Source: JAFECT01 sp963838235 (GTDB taxonomy: Bacteria; Pseudomonadota; Alphaproteobacteria; Caulobacterales; Caulobacteraceae). Taken from it: a stretch of 64,000 nucleotides of DNA. Below are positions 1-9,848 of the stretch, one piece after another. The position numbers were made by a program, and so were the translations under genes. Every line of letters begins with the position of its first letter. The stretch's first letter is position 1. Below the pieces are notes generated by a model that saw nothing but the letters and a program-made list of their open reading frames with translations, was not told where the DNA came from and searched no databases. The stretch covers positions 310,001-374,000 of the forward strand of contig CAWIQJ010000001.1 in NCBI GenBank assembly GCA_963838235.1, read 5' to 3'.

Positions 1-673
1 TGTTGTTGTTCGGATAGATCGCCTGCAGCGGCGCCTCGTAGGCGTAGACGTCATCCAGCGTGAACTCGCGCCGGCCGATCGCTTCGACGCATTTCATAAC
101 GTCGATGAGCCAGCCTCGCGCATCCGGCCGTGCGTCGCGTAGAAACAAGGTGCTCTGCCACTTCGCCAGCACCTGAACGCGAGGAAGCACCTGACGATCC
201 TTGACGATGAACACTTTGCCGGTTTCGGGGACCTCGCTCAGGAGGATGTTGCAGCCGACCCACCCCGCGCGCCGCGCGGTTAGCGCGAGCGGCTTCCGTT
301 CCTCGATGATGTCACGCACGAAGAACTGCTTCGGCACCACGAATAGGTCAGTCACCGATAGCGCCGCGCGGTCACTCTCATCAGAATGAGGTTTGGATTG
401 TTGTCCGCCACCAGCCGTTCACACATGGACCTGAACGCGCCGTTCACGACCTTGGCTCCGAACCAATTCTCTCGACTCTTGAGCTCGTACTCCTCGCGCG
501 CAGGCCCGCATAGTAGAAGTCCGCCACTGGTCGGTTGCGCTCGTATTTCGTGATGCGCGACGCGCCGGAGTTGAGACAGAACAACCAACTATGGACCCAT
601 TGCTCGGTCCACACTCGCGCGCTTTGGCTGGCGCTCTCAAATGGAGTTTAATCTCTTCGAAGCCAAGCTTCAT
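1..673 (-). CDS. DpnI-type methyl-directed restriction endonuclease (frameshifted, 3' end outside window)
   Basis: Reading the minus strand across three frames gives one protein that follows DpnI closely. The landmarks in order are KARVWTEQW, NRPVADFY, EEYELKS, VADNNPNL, VVPKQFFV, RKPLALTARRAGWVGCNI, then a winged-helix-like tail with RGWLIDV and EFTLDDVYAYE, leaving the window at the motif before the final helix. DpnI cuts Gm6ATC; its catalytic Asp (PVADFY) and Glu/Lys (ELKS) are present. The frame changes near 630, near 510 and near 360. The paired zinc-ribbon cysteines of DpnI are only partly visible (one Cys kept in each pair), which may be real divergence or an effect of the indels. The start ATG at 673 is chosen because it aligns with the DpnI N-terminus. 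It lies about 60 nt downstream of the YwgA-like gene on the same strand. Family assignment is firm; whether the gene is functional is not. Confidence 0.85.
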
Positions 674-734
674 CCCGTGTACAGAGACAGACAATGAGGA
701 CGGATCAACCGGCCACCACGTTCTTTCTCGCCCT

Positions 735-1236
735 TCAAATATTGGGCAACGCTTTCGGCGTTCGCACGTCGTGGAAGTTTTGGTAAAGTCTTTTTGCTCT
801 CTCCAATTTTTCAGCGGTCGCCTTTTCCGGCTTAAGTACTCTTAGACTTCCCCAGGCGTCACCATCCCCTTGATCGGCGAGAAACGCGGCTGTGACTGCC
901 AATTCGAGAACGATCGAATTTGCATTTGCAGCAATTTCAATCAGGGACAATTTCTCCGGGCTGTCAGGCTCAACCTTCTTGGCCTTGAAGACAAATACCT
1001 TCCGCCCATGCTGCGACCTTTTCATCCTTTTCAATAAGCCGCAGCAAAATTGCCCGGTCAGTTGCTTGGCTTAGTTCCTCACTATACGGACCAAAGATGT
1101 GATAAGAAAATGGAAAGCCGGCGCCCAGCCCGGCTAATTCCAAAATCGCCACTGTCTTTTGAAGTTTGGTTCGTCCGACAATTTCCCCAACATGGCCGAT
1201 GATTTTGGCCACGTCCGCCGCGCTCGCAGTTGTCAT
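735..1236 (-). CDS. YwgA-like protein (one frameshift)
   Basis: The N-terminal part carries GRTKLQKTVAILELAG and then FSYHIFGPYSEEL, the signature of the Bacillus YwgA family; the chain continues in a second frame from about 1000 as KVFVFKAKKVEPDSPEKL to the stop at 735, giving about 165 residues, the usual family length. No catalytic residues are recognised and the function is unknown. In Bacillus, ywgA sits beside ywfO, an HD-domain gene, and here too it follows an HD-domain gene: its ATG overlaps the last codon of that gene as ATGA, implying translational coupling. Its position between an HD phosphohydrolase and a DpnI-type nuclease suggests a defence role, which is inference. Confidence 0.7.
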
Positions 1237-2741
1237 TTTGCCACCTCATCTAACAAGGCTTGAATCGTTTCAATCCCGACCCCGTCGCGCGCATACAATC
1301 AGAATGCGCGGTATTCACCCAACGCCTCAACGACCGGCGAGACGTTAATCAAGTCATGCAGCTCCTCGTCAGCACCGAGCAAAAAGATTGACGAAAGCTT
1401 ACCTTTCTCATCGACGGTTTGCCGATAAGCGGTGCGATGGGCACCGCCTGCGAGAATTTCAGGTGCGACGCCTAGGTCCGAAGAAACCAGTTCGCGCTGC
1501 TTCACCAGCTCCTCCACTTTTGCCGCCCGAGCCTGAGCCTCGAGTTGAGCTTCAGCCCGCAACCTCGAGTTCCGGCTCGTCTGGTCGCTCGAATTTGGCC
1601 GCCATGTATCTCGAGACATCGACGCATCGGTAGCAAATGCGATCTCTAATCCTCCGCGAAAGTTCTTTGATCGCTTGGTCGTTCGATTCGGAAAACTGAG
1701 ACAGGGCTCCGTTGATCACGCTGTCATCTAGATCAAGAAAAGCGTCAATATTATCCGGGTCTTTCAGATATCGAACGATAGGGTGGTTGTCATTCAGGCC
1801 AACCTCATTCGGGGATCCATTTAAAATGCGAGACGCAACGCGTTCCATCATCGCGCTGAATACCTTTTCCAAACCAATTGTAGTTTTATGAAAATACAAA
1901 TTTATGTACAAATAAAATAAACTGGTCGCGTATCCTTCCGCAGTGATTTTAGCTTTTTGATTAAGCACGAATGTCTCGACTTGTTTTATCCGGGCGTCAT
2001 CCACGCCAATCGGTACTTTCCTGACTTCTAAATTGTGAATGAGCCACTGAAAGTCGATTGCAGATTGCTGTGTTCCCGTCATAAGCCTGTCGCGCCGCAT
2101 ATAATCTAATCGATCGGCGTCAAACTGATTCGAAACTACAGAGGCATACACATCGGACGGGTATTCGCTTTGAATGAGACGAGCCACCTCTGTGGGAAAC
2201 TCGTGTCCAAAGCTATTTTCGAAAATCTGGCCAAGCTCAGTGTTTTGTATAAGGGCGCTTGTTCTGAGTTCGTGCTTACGCGAGAGCTTCACACTATCTA
2301 GTGCGTGCTCGAAAGCGTGGCTGAAGGGCCCATGTCCGATATCGTGCACGAGTGCCGCGGCGACTGCGATCTGCGCCTTTCGATTTTGGAAACTGCCCTC
2401 TGCCCCCCGAGTTTCGTCTTAATAATTTCGACGAGTTGGCGAGCTGTATGGAAAACACCAACACTGTGCGCGAGGCGCGAGTGTGTAGCGCCAGGATAAA
2501 CATAGTCGGAAAAGCCAAGCTGCTTTACACGTCTGAGGCGCTGTAGCGGACGCGTGTTGAGAGCTTTCCAGCACGTCTGATCCAGTTCGTTCTTATCGAA
2601 CTGGATAAAATCGTGCACAGGGTCACGAATTCTTTGAATTCCGCCGGGCAAAGGTGGTCTCTTCCCCCCAAACGCCACAGCGTCATGCGAATCGGGTGAA
2701 AATTCAACCTCGAATAGAGCGGAACTCCATAAGGAGAACAA
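1233..2741 (-). CDS. HD-domain phosphohydrolase, YwfO/SAMHD1-like (frameshifted)
   Basis: The protein begins with QRIRDPVHDFIQF, continues with PLQRLRRVKQLG and YPGATHSRLAHSVG (first metal-binding His), changes frame at a C6 run near 2410, and carries the HD pair in ALVHDIGHGPFSHAFEH and the distal Asp in NQFDADRLDYMRRD. This is the COG1078 arrangement of SAMHD1-like dNTP or nucleotide phosphohydrolases. A second frame change lies near 1600 and leads into a helical, charged C-terminal part. That frame meets a TGA at 1299-1301 and then stays open for 21 more codons to a TGA at 1233, which overlaps the next gene's start as ATGA; I take 1233 as the original end. Role: hydrolysis of a phosphorylated nucleotide; substrate unknown. 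Relatives limit phage by depleting dNTPs, so a defence function is possible. Confidence 0.8.
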
Positions 2742-2810
2742 AGCAGGAACTTTTGGAAAAACCGCAAGCGAATTATTGGGTGAGCGGCTGGCTTACCGCG
2801 CCATCCACTC

Positions 2811-5049
<2,239 letters not shown>

Positions 5050-5128
5050 GAACGGCAAGGTAGGGGGTCGCGGGCGCGCGCGCTAGGCGGGGGTGGTGCG
5101 CATGCTGACAGCAGGGTGGCAGGAGGGG

Positions 5129-5304
5129 CTCCTCACCTGATCGCGGCAGCGAGCGGGGGAGGGGGACCACGCGCAGCGTGGTGGAGGGGGAAGCCAGGGG
5201 AGCGACATCGCCTTACCAATCCAGACCAGCGCCTGAGGTTTTCCCCCACCACCGCCTTCGGCGGTCCCCCTCCCCCAGCCGCTGCCGCGGCAGGGGGAGG
5301 AGAG
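5129..5304. repeat. Composite intergenic repeat, copy 1
   Basis: Two GC-rich half-elements face each other. The left half runs through a C-rich/G-rich palindrome into GGGGGAGGGGGACC, a small hairpin (CCACGC/GCGTGG) and TGGAGGGGG; the right half is the same design in reverse, with CCACCACCGCC and CCCCCTCCCCC, ending in GGGGGAGGAGAG. A unique spacer of about 50 bp separates them. It lies between uvrB and the padR-like gene, directly upstream of the padR promoter. Confidence 0.75.
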
Positions 5305-5308
5305 CCTC

Positions 5309-5354
5309 TTGACTCCACCCTGTGTCTCATACACTGTACGCCACACACTATGTG
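5309..5354 (+). promoter_or_regulatory. Candidate promoter with two small palindromes upstream of padR-like gene
   Basis: A TTGACT hexamer at 5309 is followed 15 bp later by TACACT at 5330. Two adjacent dyads overlap or follow it: TACAcTGTA (5330-5338) and CACActaTGTG (5344-5354). PadR repressors typically bind short dyads over their own promoters, so autorepression is likely. The spacing of the hexamers is short, so the exact promoter is uncertain. Confidence 0.4.
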
Positions 5355-5368
5355 ATGCACAGGGCCCC

Positions 5369-5698
5369 ATGCCGGTCGACTTCGACGTCTTCGAAAATCT
5401 GCGCCAGGAGCTGCGGCGAGGGTGGCTGATCCTCGCTGTGCTGGGGCAGCTTAGGACCGAGCGGTACGGCTACACGCTGCGCAAGGCGCTGTCGGACCTG
5501 GGCATCGAGATCGACGAAGGGGCGCTCTATCCGATGCTGCGACGTTTGGAATCCCAGGGCCTGCTGAGCAGCGAATGGCGTGAGGAGGAGAAGCGCAAGA
5601 AACGCTTCTACCGCCTGTCGCCGAATGGCGAAGAGGCGCTCGAACGCCTGATCGCGGAATGGCGCCGGCTCGGCCAATCCCTCGAACAAAGTTTGTGA
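5369..5698 (+). CDS. PadR family transcriptional regulator
   Basis: A 109-residue winged-helix protein. The core reads GWLILAVLGQL, YGYTLRKAL, EGALYPMLRRLESQGLLSSEW and RKKRFYRLSPNGEEAL, which is the standard PadR order of recognition helix and wing followed by a short dimerisation helix. The ATG at 5369 is preferred to an earlier ATG because it matches PadR domain start and lies downstream of the putative operator dyads. The next gene begins 28 nt downstream and encodes a HAAS-type membrane protein, the usual genomic partner of this PadR subgroup. The regulator probably represses its own operon; the inducing signal is unknown. A second cassette of the same design lies at 31989. Confidence 0.88.
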   Translation: MPVDFDVFENLRQELRRGWLILAVLGQLRTERYGYTLRKALSDLGIEIDEGALYPMLRRLESQGLLSSEWREEEKRKKRFYRLSPNGEEALERLIAEWRRLGQSLEQSL

Positions 5699-5726
5699 GG
5701 CCAATTTCTTCATGAGGAATCCGACG

Positions 5727-6797
5727 ATGGATCTCGTCGACCGTTACGTTCAATCGGTGCGTTCGCTGTTGCCCAGGGCGCAGCAGGACGACATCTCAGC
5801 CGAGCTCGAGGACGCGATCCGCGGCCGCATCGAGGCGCGCGAAACCGAGCTCGGACGCAAACTCACGCCCGCGGAAACCAAGTCGATCATCAAAGAGTTC
5901 GGCCACCCGATCGCGGCGGCGGGACGCTACGCGCCGCAGCGGCATCTGATCGGGCCGGAGATCTTTCCGTACTGGTGGCTCGGCGCCAAGGGCGTCGTGG
6001 TGCTGGCGGCGATCCTCGGCGTCGTCAACGGCTTCGCCCACGTCGCGCGCAGTTCGGGCGACGTGTTCACCGGGTTCGGCGTGGCGTGGAGCACGTTCTG
6101 GACCACCGGCCTGTTTCTCATCGGCCTGCTCACCGTCGTGGGCGCGGTGATGGAGCACTACAAAATTCAACCGTTTAAGAACTGGAGGGTTGCCGACTTG
6201 ACCAACTATGGACTGGGCACGGGGCTAGGCTCCGTTTGGCCGCCGCAAGACGAGAAGAAGCCCTGGGGCGACTTCGATAATTTGCGCCTGCGTCCGCGCA
6301 CGCGCCGGCGCATCAATGTCGCCGCCGCGCTGTTCTTCACCGCGGTCTTCGCCGTGGTCTGGGCGCTGCTGCCGGCCTTCATCGACCAGGCGCCGGTGGT
6401 GATGGATCCGCGCTGGTGGCTCGAGCTCGTCGGCATCAGCCTGACGCCGAACCAGTGGCTGCAGTTGTGGGCGCTCGGCCTGGTGCAGATCGGGTTTCAG
6501 GCGCTGGCCTATCTGACCGAGCTGATGGACCCGGCCGCGGTGCGCCGGCGCGCGGCGGCGAACCTGGTGTCGAACGGTTTCGGCTGCGCCTTCGCCGCGA
6601 CCGCACTGGCGTTCACGGGCCTGCTCGACCTGTCGATCCCGTCGACGGCGCAGTGGCACGCGATGGACTGGGTGCAGGGCGCGCCGCACATCTTGGAGCT
6701 GGTTCTGGTGGTGTGGGTGATCGGCAACGCGGCGGCGGCGTTGTGGGACCTGTTCCGGTTGATCACGGGCTACGCGGGGCGGAAGGCGGAGCTGTAA
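5727..6797 (+). CDS. HAAS-domain-like integral membrane protein, padR partner
   Basis: The cytoplasmic N-terminus (about residues 1-70) is a helical domain with VDRYVQSVRSLLP, ISAELEDAIRGRIE and IIKEFGHPIAAAGRY, the pattern of HAAS/DUF1700 domains found beside PadR genes. It is followed by roughly six hydrophobic segments in two groups (residues about 90-145 and 195-345) separated by a polar loop. The ATG at 5727 is chosen over the ATG at 5712 because GAGGA at 5714 stands 8 nt before it. Function is unknown; membrane stress sensing or signalling is a common guess for this pair, not something the sequence proves. Confidence 0.7.
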   Translation: MDLVDRYVQSVRSLLPRAQQDDISAELEDAIRGRIEARETELGRKLTPAETKSIIKEFGHPIAAAGRYAPQRHLIGPEIFPYWWLGAKGVVVLAAILGVVNGFAHVARSSGDVFTGFGVAWSTFWTTGLFLIGLLTVVGAVMEHYKIQPFKNWRVADLTNYGLGTGLGSVWPPQDEKKPWGDFDNLRLRPRTRRRINVAAALFFTAVFAVVWALLPAFIDQAPVVMDPRWWLELVGISLTPNQWLQLWALGLVQIGFQALAYLTELMDPAAVRRRAAANLVSNGFGCAFAATALAFTGLLDLSIPSTAQWHAMDWVQGAPHILELVLVVWVIGNAAAALWDLFRLITGYAGRKAEL

Positions 6798-6800
6798 ATT

Positions 6801-6989
6801 CTCCTCCCCGCGCGGGACGCGCGGGGGAGGTGTCGCGAAGCGACGGAGGGGGCGTGCAGGAAGCGGTTATGTTCAACGCGTCACGCGGCGGCGGCAGCCG
6901 ACGCCCTTGCGACGTTGCGTTTGAGGCGCGCCCCCTCCGGCCCTCTGGGCCACCTCCCCCGAACGCTGCCGCTTTTCGGGGGAGGAGGG
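6801..6989. repeat. Composite intergenic repeat, copy 2
   Basis: The left half has a CCCCGCGCGGGACGCGCGGGG palindrome core, GGAGGTGTCGC, a GTCGC/GCGAC hairpin and GGAGGGGGCG. The right half mirrors it with CGCCCCCTCC, GGCCC/GGGCC and a CCCCCGAA...TTCGGGGG palindrome. A unique spacer of about 80 bp separates them. It follows the membrane-protein stop directly. Confidence 0.75.
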
Positions 6990-7006
6990 ATCGCGACGCC
7001 TCTGTC

Positions 7007-7474
7007 TTACGACCGCCGTCTGCGGGCGTCGTGGTGGTAGGTGTCCTGGATCTGCTCGCAGCCGCTGCTCTTCCAGCTCCATTGCGATCCGGCGGAGATG
7101 TCGCCGTGGGCAAGGAGGTCGGCGCCCTGGCTGTGGCCCACGCTGACCTCGTCGCTGGCGTAGGCCAGGGCGTCGCTGTCGCTCAGGCCGTGGTCGGCCT
7201 TCAGCCGCTCGATGGCGTCGTTGAGGAAGCGGGTGCCGATGGCCTTGTCTTCGTCGGCAGCGGCGCCGTTGCCGCGACCGCTCTCCCACTGGCTGGCGGC
7301 GCCGTAGACGCCCGCGCATTCGGCGAGCAGCGCCCAATAGGGCTGGTTCGCCGCGGCGGCGGTGATGTTGGAGGCCTCACGGCCGGGGAACAGCAGGTCG
7401 GTGTCGGAAGCGACCGCCGGCAGGGCGGCGGAGGCTATGGCGAGCGCCGCGGTGAGAATGATGAACTTGCGCAT
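7007..7474 (-). CDS. Secreted hypothetical protein, duplicate A
   Basis: A 155-residue protein with an N-terminal signal peptide (MRKFIILTAALAIASAALP, likely cleaved after AVA). The mature part contains QPYWALLAECAGVYGAASQW, then FLNDAIERLKAD, and ends with one Cys and an His-rich tail (TYHHDARRRR). It is homologous to the next gene on the same strand, sharing the order PYW, ECAGxYGA, F(L/M)NDAIERL and DTYHH/DAYHH. Two cysteines, one in ECAG and one near the end, may pair. I do not recognise a named family. Both genes lie between two copies of the composite repeat. Confidence 0.65.
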   Translation of the reverse strand: MRKFIILTAALAIASAALPAVASDTDLLFPGREASNITAAAANQPYWALLAECAGVYGAASQWESGRGNGAAADEDKAIGTRFLNDAIERLKADHGLSDSDALAYASDEVSVGHSQGADLLAHGDISAGSQWSWKSSGCEQIQDTYHHDARRRRS

Positions 7475-7514
7475 GGGGCCGTCCCTCGTTTGAAAGGCCC
7501 TGTCCCGTCAGGGT

Positions 7515-7952
7515 CTAATGTCGAGCATGATGGTAGGCGTCGTAAACGTCCAGGCAGAAGCTGCGTTCGACATTCCAGGCGTCGTGACGGTGGGCGTCGA
7601 GCAGGGACTTGGAATGGGCCCGGGCCGTGTCGACCTGGGCGCCGGCGAGGGTCAGGGCAGCCTCGAAGTCGAGGTTGCGGTCCTGCTGCAGGCGCTCGAT
7701 GGCGTCGTTCATGAAGCTCACGCCCATCTGCTGGTCGCCGGACGCGACCTTGTCCCGGCGCCTGTCGGCGTAGAAGTTGGCCGTGGCGCCATAGAGGCCG
7801 GCGCACTGGGCCTGGATCATCCAATAGGGCTTGCCCACCGCGTGTTCGCTGAGCGGAGTCGCGTCGTCGCTGGTCAGCACCCGGTCGCCCGCCGCCGCCG
7901 GCGCCGCCGCAATCACTGACGCCACAAGGGCCAGCAGGATTGTCCTGGGCAT
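7515..7952 (-). CDS. Secreted hypothetical protein, duplicate B
   Basis: A 145-residue paralogue of the neighbour at 7007. It has a signal peptide (MPRTILLALVASVIAAAPAAAG), then KPYWMIQAQCAGLYGATANF, SFMNDAIERLQQDRNL and a C-terminal CLDVYDAYHHARH. The spacing of the conserved Tyr-Trp, Cys-Ala-Gly, Asn-Asp-Ala-Ile and His-His elements is the same in both, so the pair arose by tandem duplication followed by strong divergence. The genes are 40 nt apart and probably co-transcribed, with this one first. Function unknown; probably periplasmic. Confidence 0.65.
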   Translation of the reverse strand: MPRTILLALVASVIAAAPAAAGDRVLTSDDATPLSEHAVGKPYWMIQAQCAGLYGATANFYADRRRDKVASGDQQMGVSFMNDAIERLQQDRNLDFEAALTLAGAQVDTARAHSKSLLDAHRHDAWNVERSFCLDVYDAYHHARH

Positions 7953-8031
7953 GGTCTCGTCTCCCTCCCCCGAAGGAACTTAACCGCAGTGTGCGCCCCC
8001 CGGCGAGCGTGTTCAATGGCGGTGGTTATCC

Positions 8032-8220
8032 TCCTCCCCCGCTTTCGGCAGAAAGCGGGGGAGGTGTCGCGGAGCGACGGAGGGGGCGCGGTTCAAAAGC
8101 GACGTGGCGGCGGCGTCGGCTGCCGCCGCCGCGGTGACAGACTAAGCGCGGCCGCTTCCTGCACGCCCCCTCCGGCCCTCTGGGCCACCTCCCCCGCGCG
8201 TCCCGCGCGGGGGAGGAGAG
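8032..8220. repeat. Composite intergenic repeat, copy 3
   Basis: Same architecture as copy 2: CTCCTCCCCC palindrome, GGAGGTGTCGC/GCGACGGAGGGGG, a spacer of about 85 bp, CCCCCTCCGGCCC/GGGCCACCTCCCCC and a terminal palindrome ending GGGGGAGGAGAG. The two outer palindromes differ in their stem sequence from copy 2, so the framework is conserved while the loops vary. Confidence 0.75.
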
Positions 8221-8567
8221 CTTTAATGTTACCGCTCGAATCCAGACGACCGGATGACAATATCTGAATTCAATGTCACCTAGTCTTGGTTGTCGCAGGG
8301 CCGGGTCTTAATAACGTAATAGATACGCCCGCGTTATCCAGTATGGGTATTTTATTCCAACCTCCTGGGGCGCCGCGCCGATTCTCTAGACATTTCAAAC
8401 CGTGGCCCGCATCTTGCGAATCAAACACAAAGGCGCCACATTCTAATGGCTAAGAACGCTCCCCGTTCGCCCGACAAAGGTTAAGAACGGGGCGGGTTCC
8501 GCGGTCAGAAGACCGGCGCCGGAACCCTGGGGGCAACCTCCCGCCCTCGTCGCTTGAGGAACTTGGT
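8221..8567. other. Intergenic region upstream of the first wall hydrolase
   Basis: About 350 bp with no convincing gene and lower GC than its surroundings. It holds an inverted repeat CCCCGTTC (8461-8468) / GAACGGGG (8485-8492) with a 16-nt loop and no T-run, so a regulatory dyad is more likely than a terminator. GTTAAG and CTAAG hexamers flank it. A promoter for the downstream gene should lie here but I cannot name it. Confidence 0.4.
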
Positions 8568-9638
8568 TTGAAGTCCGAAACACTGGCGCGTGCGCCTGTG
8601 CGTGCGCTTATCGCCCTGGCCGCCTGCGTCCCGATCGCCGGGATCGCCTGGGGCGGCGCCTATCTGGGCGGCGCGCTCTCCAAATCCATGGCCACCGCCG
8701 AACAGGGACGCCGTCTGGCGCCTGTGGCGGAGGCCCGCTTCGCCAACGACGCCCTGGCCTCGGCCTCGGGCGCGGACGCGAGCGCCCTGGCCATCGCCCA
8801 GCGCCACGACCCCTATACGGTGGCCGGCGCCGCGGCGCGCGACCGCCAGTCCGAGCTGATCGCCGCACGGCTGTTCGCCGTGCCGGATGCGAGCGTCCGT
8901 CCGACGCTGAACCTCGCCGATCTGCGCAAGGCCAGCTTTGAAATCTCTCCCGCCGCCAAGCCGTTCCAGCTGGGCGCGGCGCTCGATTCGACGCGCGATC
9001 TCGATTGCCTGACCCAGGCGGTCTATTTCGAGGCGCGCGGCGAGGGCCTGGGCGGCATGCAGGCGGTGGCCCAGGTGGTGCTGAACCGCGTGCGCCATCC
9101 GGCCTTCCCCAAGACCGTCTGCGGCGTGGTGTTCCAAGGCGCGGGCGCTGGCGGCTGCCAGTTCAGCTTCGCCTGCGACGGCTCCATGCACCGTGCGGTC
9201 GAGGCCGAGGCCTGGCGCCGCTCGCGCGACGTCGCGACCAAGGCCCTGTCCGGCTATGTGATGACCGCGGTGGGCAACGCCACCCACTTCCACACCGTCG
9301 ACGTGAACCCCGGCTGGCGTTCGACCATGCTGCGCGTGGCCCAGGTCGGCAGTCAGATCTTCTACCGCTTCGGCGGGTCAGGCGGCGCCGCCGGCGCCTT
9401 TGCCTACACGCCCAAGCCGTCGATGAGCGCACCCGACGCGCCGGTGACCGCCCTGGCCAGCCTTGCGCCGGTTCCGGTTCCCGCGGCGGTCGCCGCGCCC
9501 GCGCCGGCCTACACCATCCTGCACAAGGACGACGCCGCGCCGGCGGCCAAGCCCGCGCCCAAGGCCGACGCCGCGCCCGCGCCGGTGAAGACGGACGCGC
9601 CCGCCGCCGACAAGACCGCGACGCCCGCGGGAACCTGA
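8568..9638 (+). CDS. Cell wall hydrolase, Hydrolase_2 (SleB-like) family
   Basis: A 356-residue envelope protein. An N-terminal hydrophobic segment (residues about 12-35) anchors or exports it. The catalytic-type domain (about 145-265) begins CLTQAVYFEARGEG, continues GGMQAVAQVVLNRVRHPAFP, then TVCGVVFQ and CQFSFACDG, and ends ATHFHTVDVNPGW: the Hydrolase_2 signature with the Glu in YFEARGE. The last 80 residues are Ala/Pro/Lys-rich and low complexity, probably a periplasmic linker. A TTG at 8568 is used as start because GAGGA stands 7 nt upstream and no ATG precedes the signal segment. It is paralogous to the gene at 16460. Likely substrate is peptidoglycan, by family. Confidence 0.85.
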   Translation: MKSETLARAPVRALIALAACVPIAGIAWGGAYLGGALSKSMATAEQGRRLAPVAEARFANDALASASGADASALAIAQRHDPYTVAGAAARDRQSELIAARLFAVPDASVRPTLNLADLRKASFEISPAAKPFQLGAALDSTRDLDCLTQAVYFEARGEGLGGMQAVAQVVLNRVRHPAFPKTVCGVVFQGAGAGGCQFSFACDGSMHRAVEAEAWRRSRDVATKALSGYVMTAVGNATHFHTVDVNPGWRSTMLRVAQVGSQIFYRFGGSGGAAGAFAYTPKPSMSAPDAPVTALASLAPVPVPAAVAAPAPAYTILHKDDAAPAAKPAPKADAAPAPVKTDAPAADKTATPAGT

Positions 9639-9666
9639 CGGGTCGGCGGACGCGTCGCGTTTCCGT

Positions 9667-9814
9667 AAGAAGACTGACCACGAAAAGCACGAACGGACAT
9701 ACGCCCCCGCGTCGCAGACGCGGCATTCATTGACGGTGCTTCGCGCCGAATAATCTGCGGCGGAAGCACGACGCGTTCGTACTTTTCGTGTTTTTCGTGG
9801 TCAGTTTTTCTTCT
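9667..9814. repeat. Long imperfect inverted repeat with CACGAAAA units
   Basis: The left arm (9667-9695) contains GACTGACCACGAAAAGCAC and GAACG; the right arm (9774-9814) is its reverse complement but carries one extra copy of an ACGAAAA unit. A unique 78-bp centre lies between. The arms could form a large hairpin. It occupies most of the gap between the wall hydrolase and the DJ-1 gene and resembles no other repeat in the window. Confidence 0.65.
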
Positions 9815-9848
9815 ATCCGTGTGTGACCCTCTTTCCAGGCAACGATCA

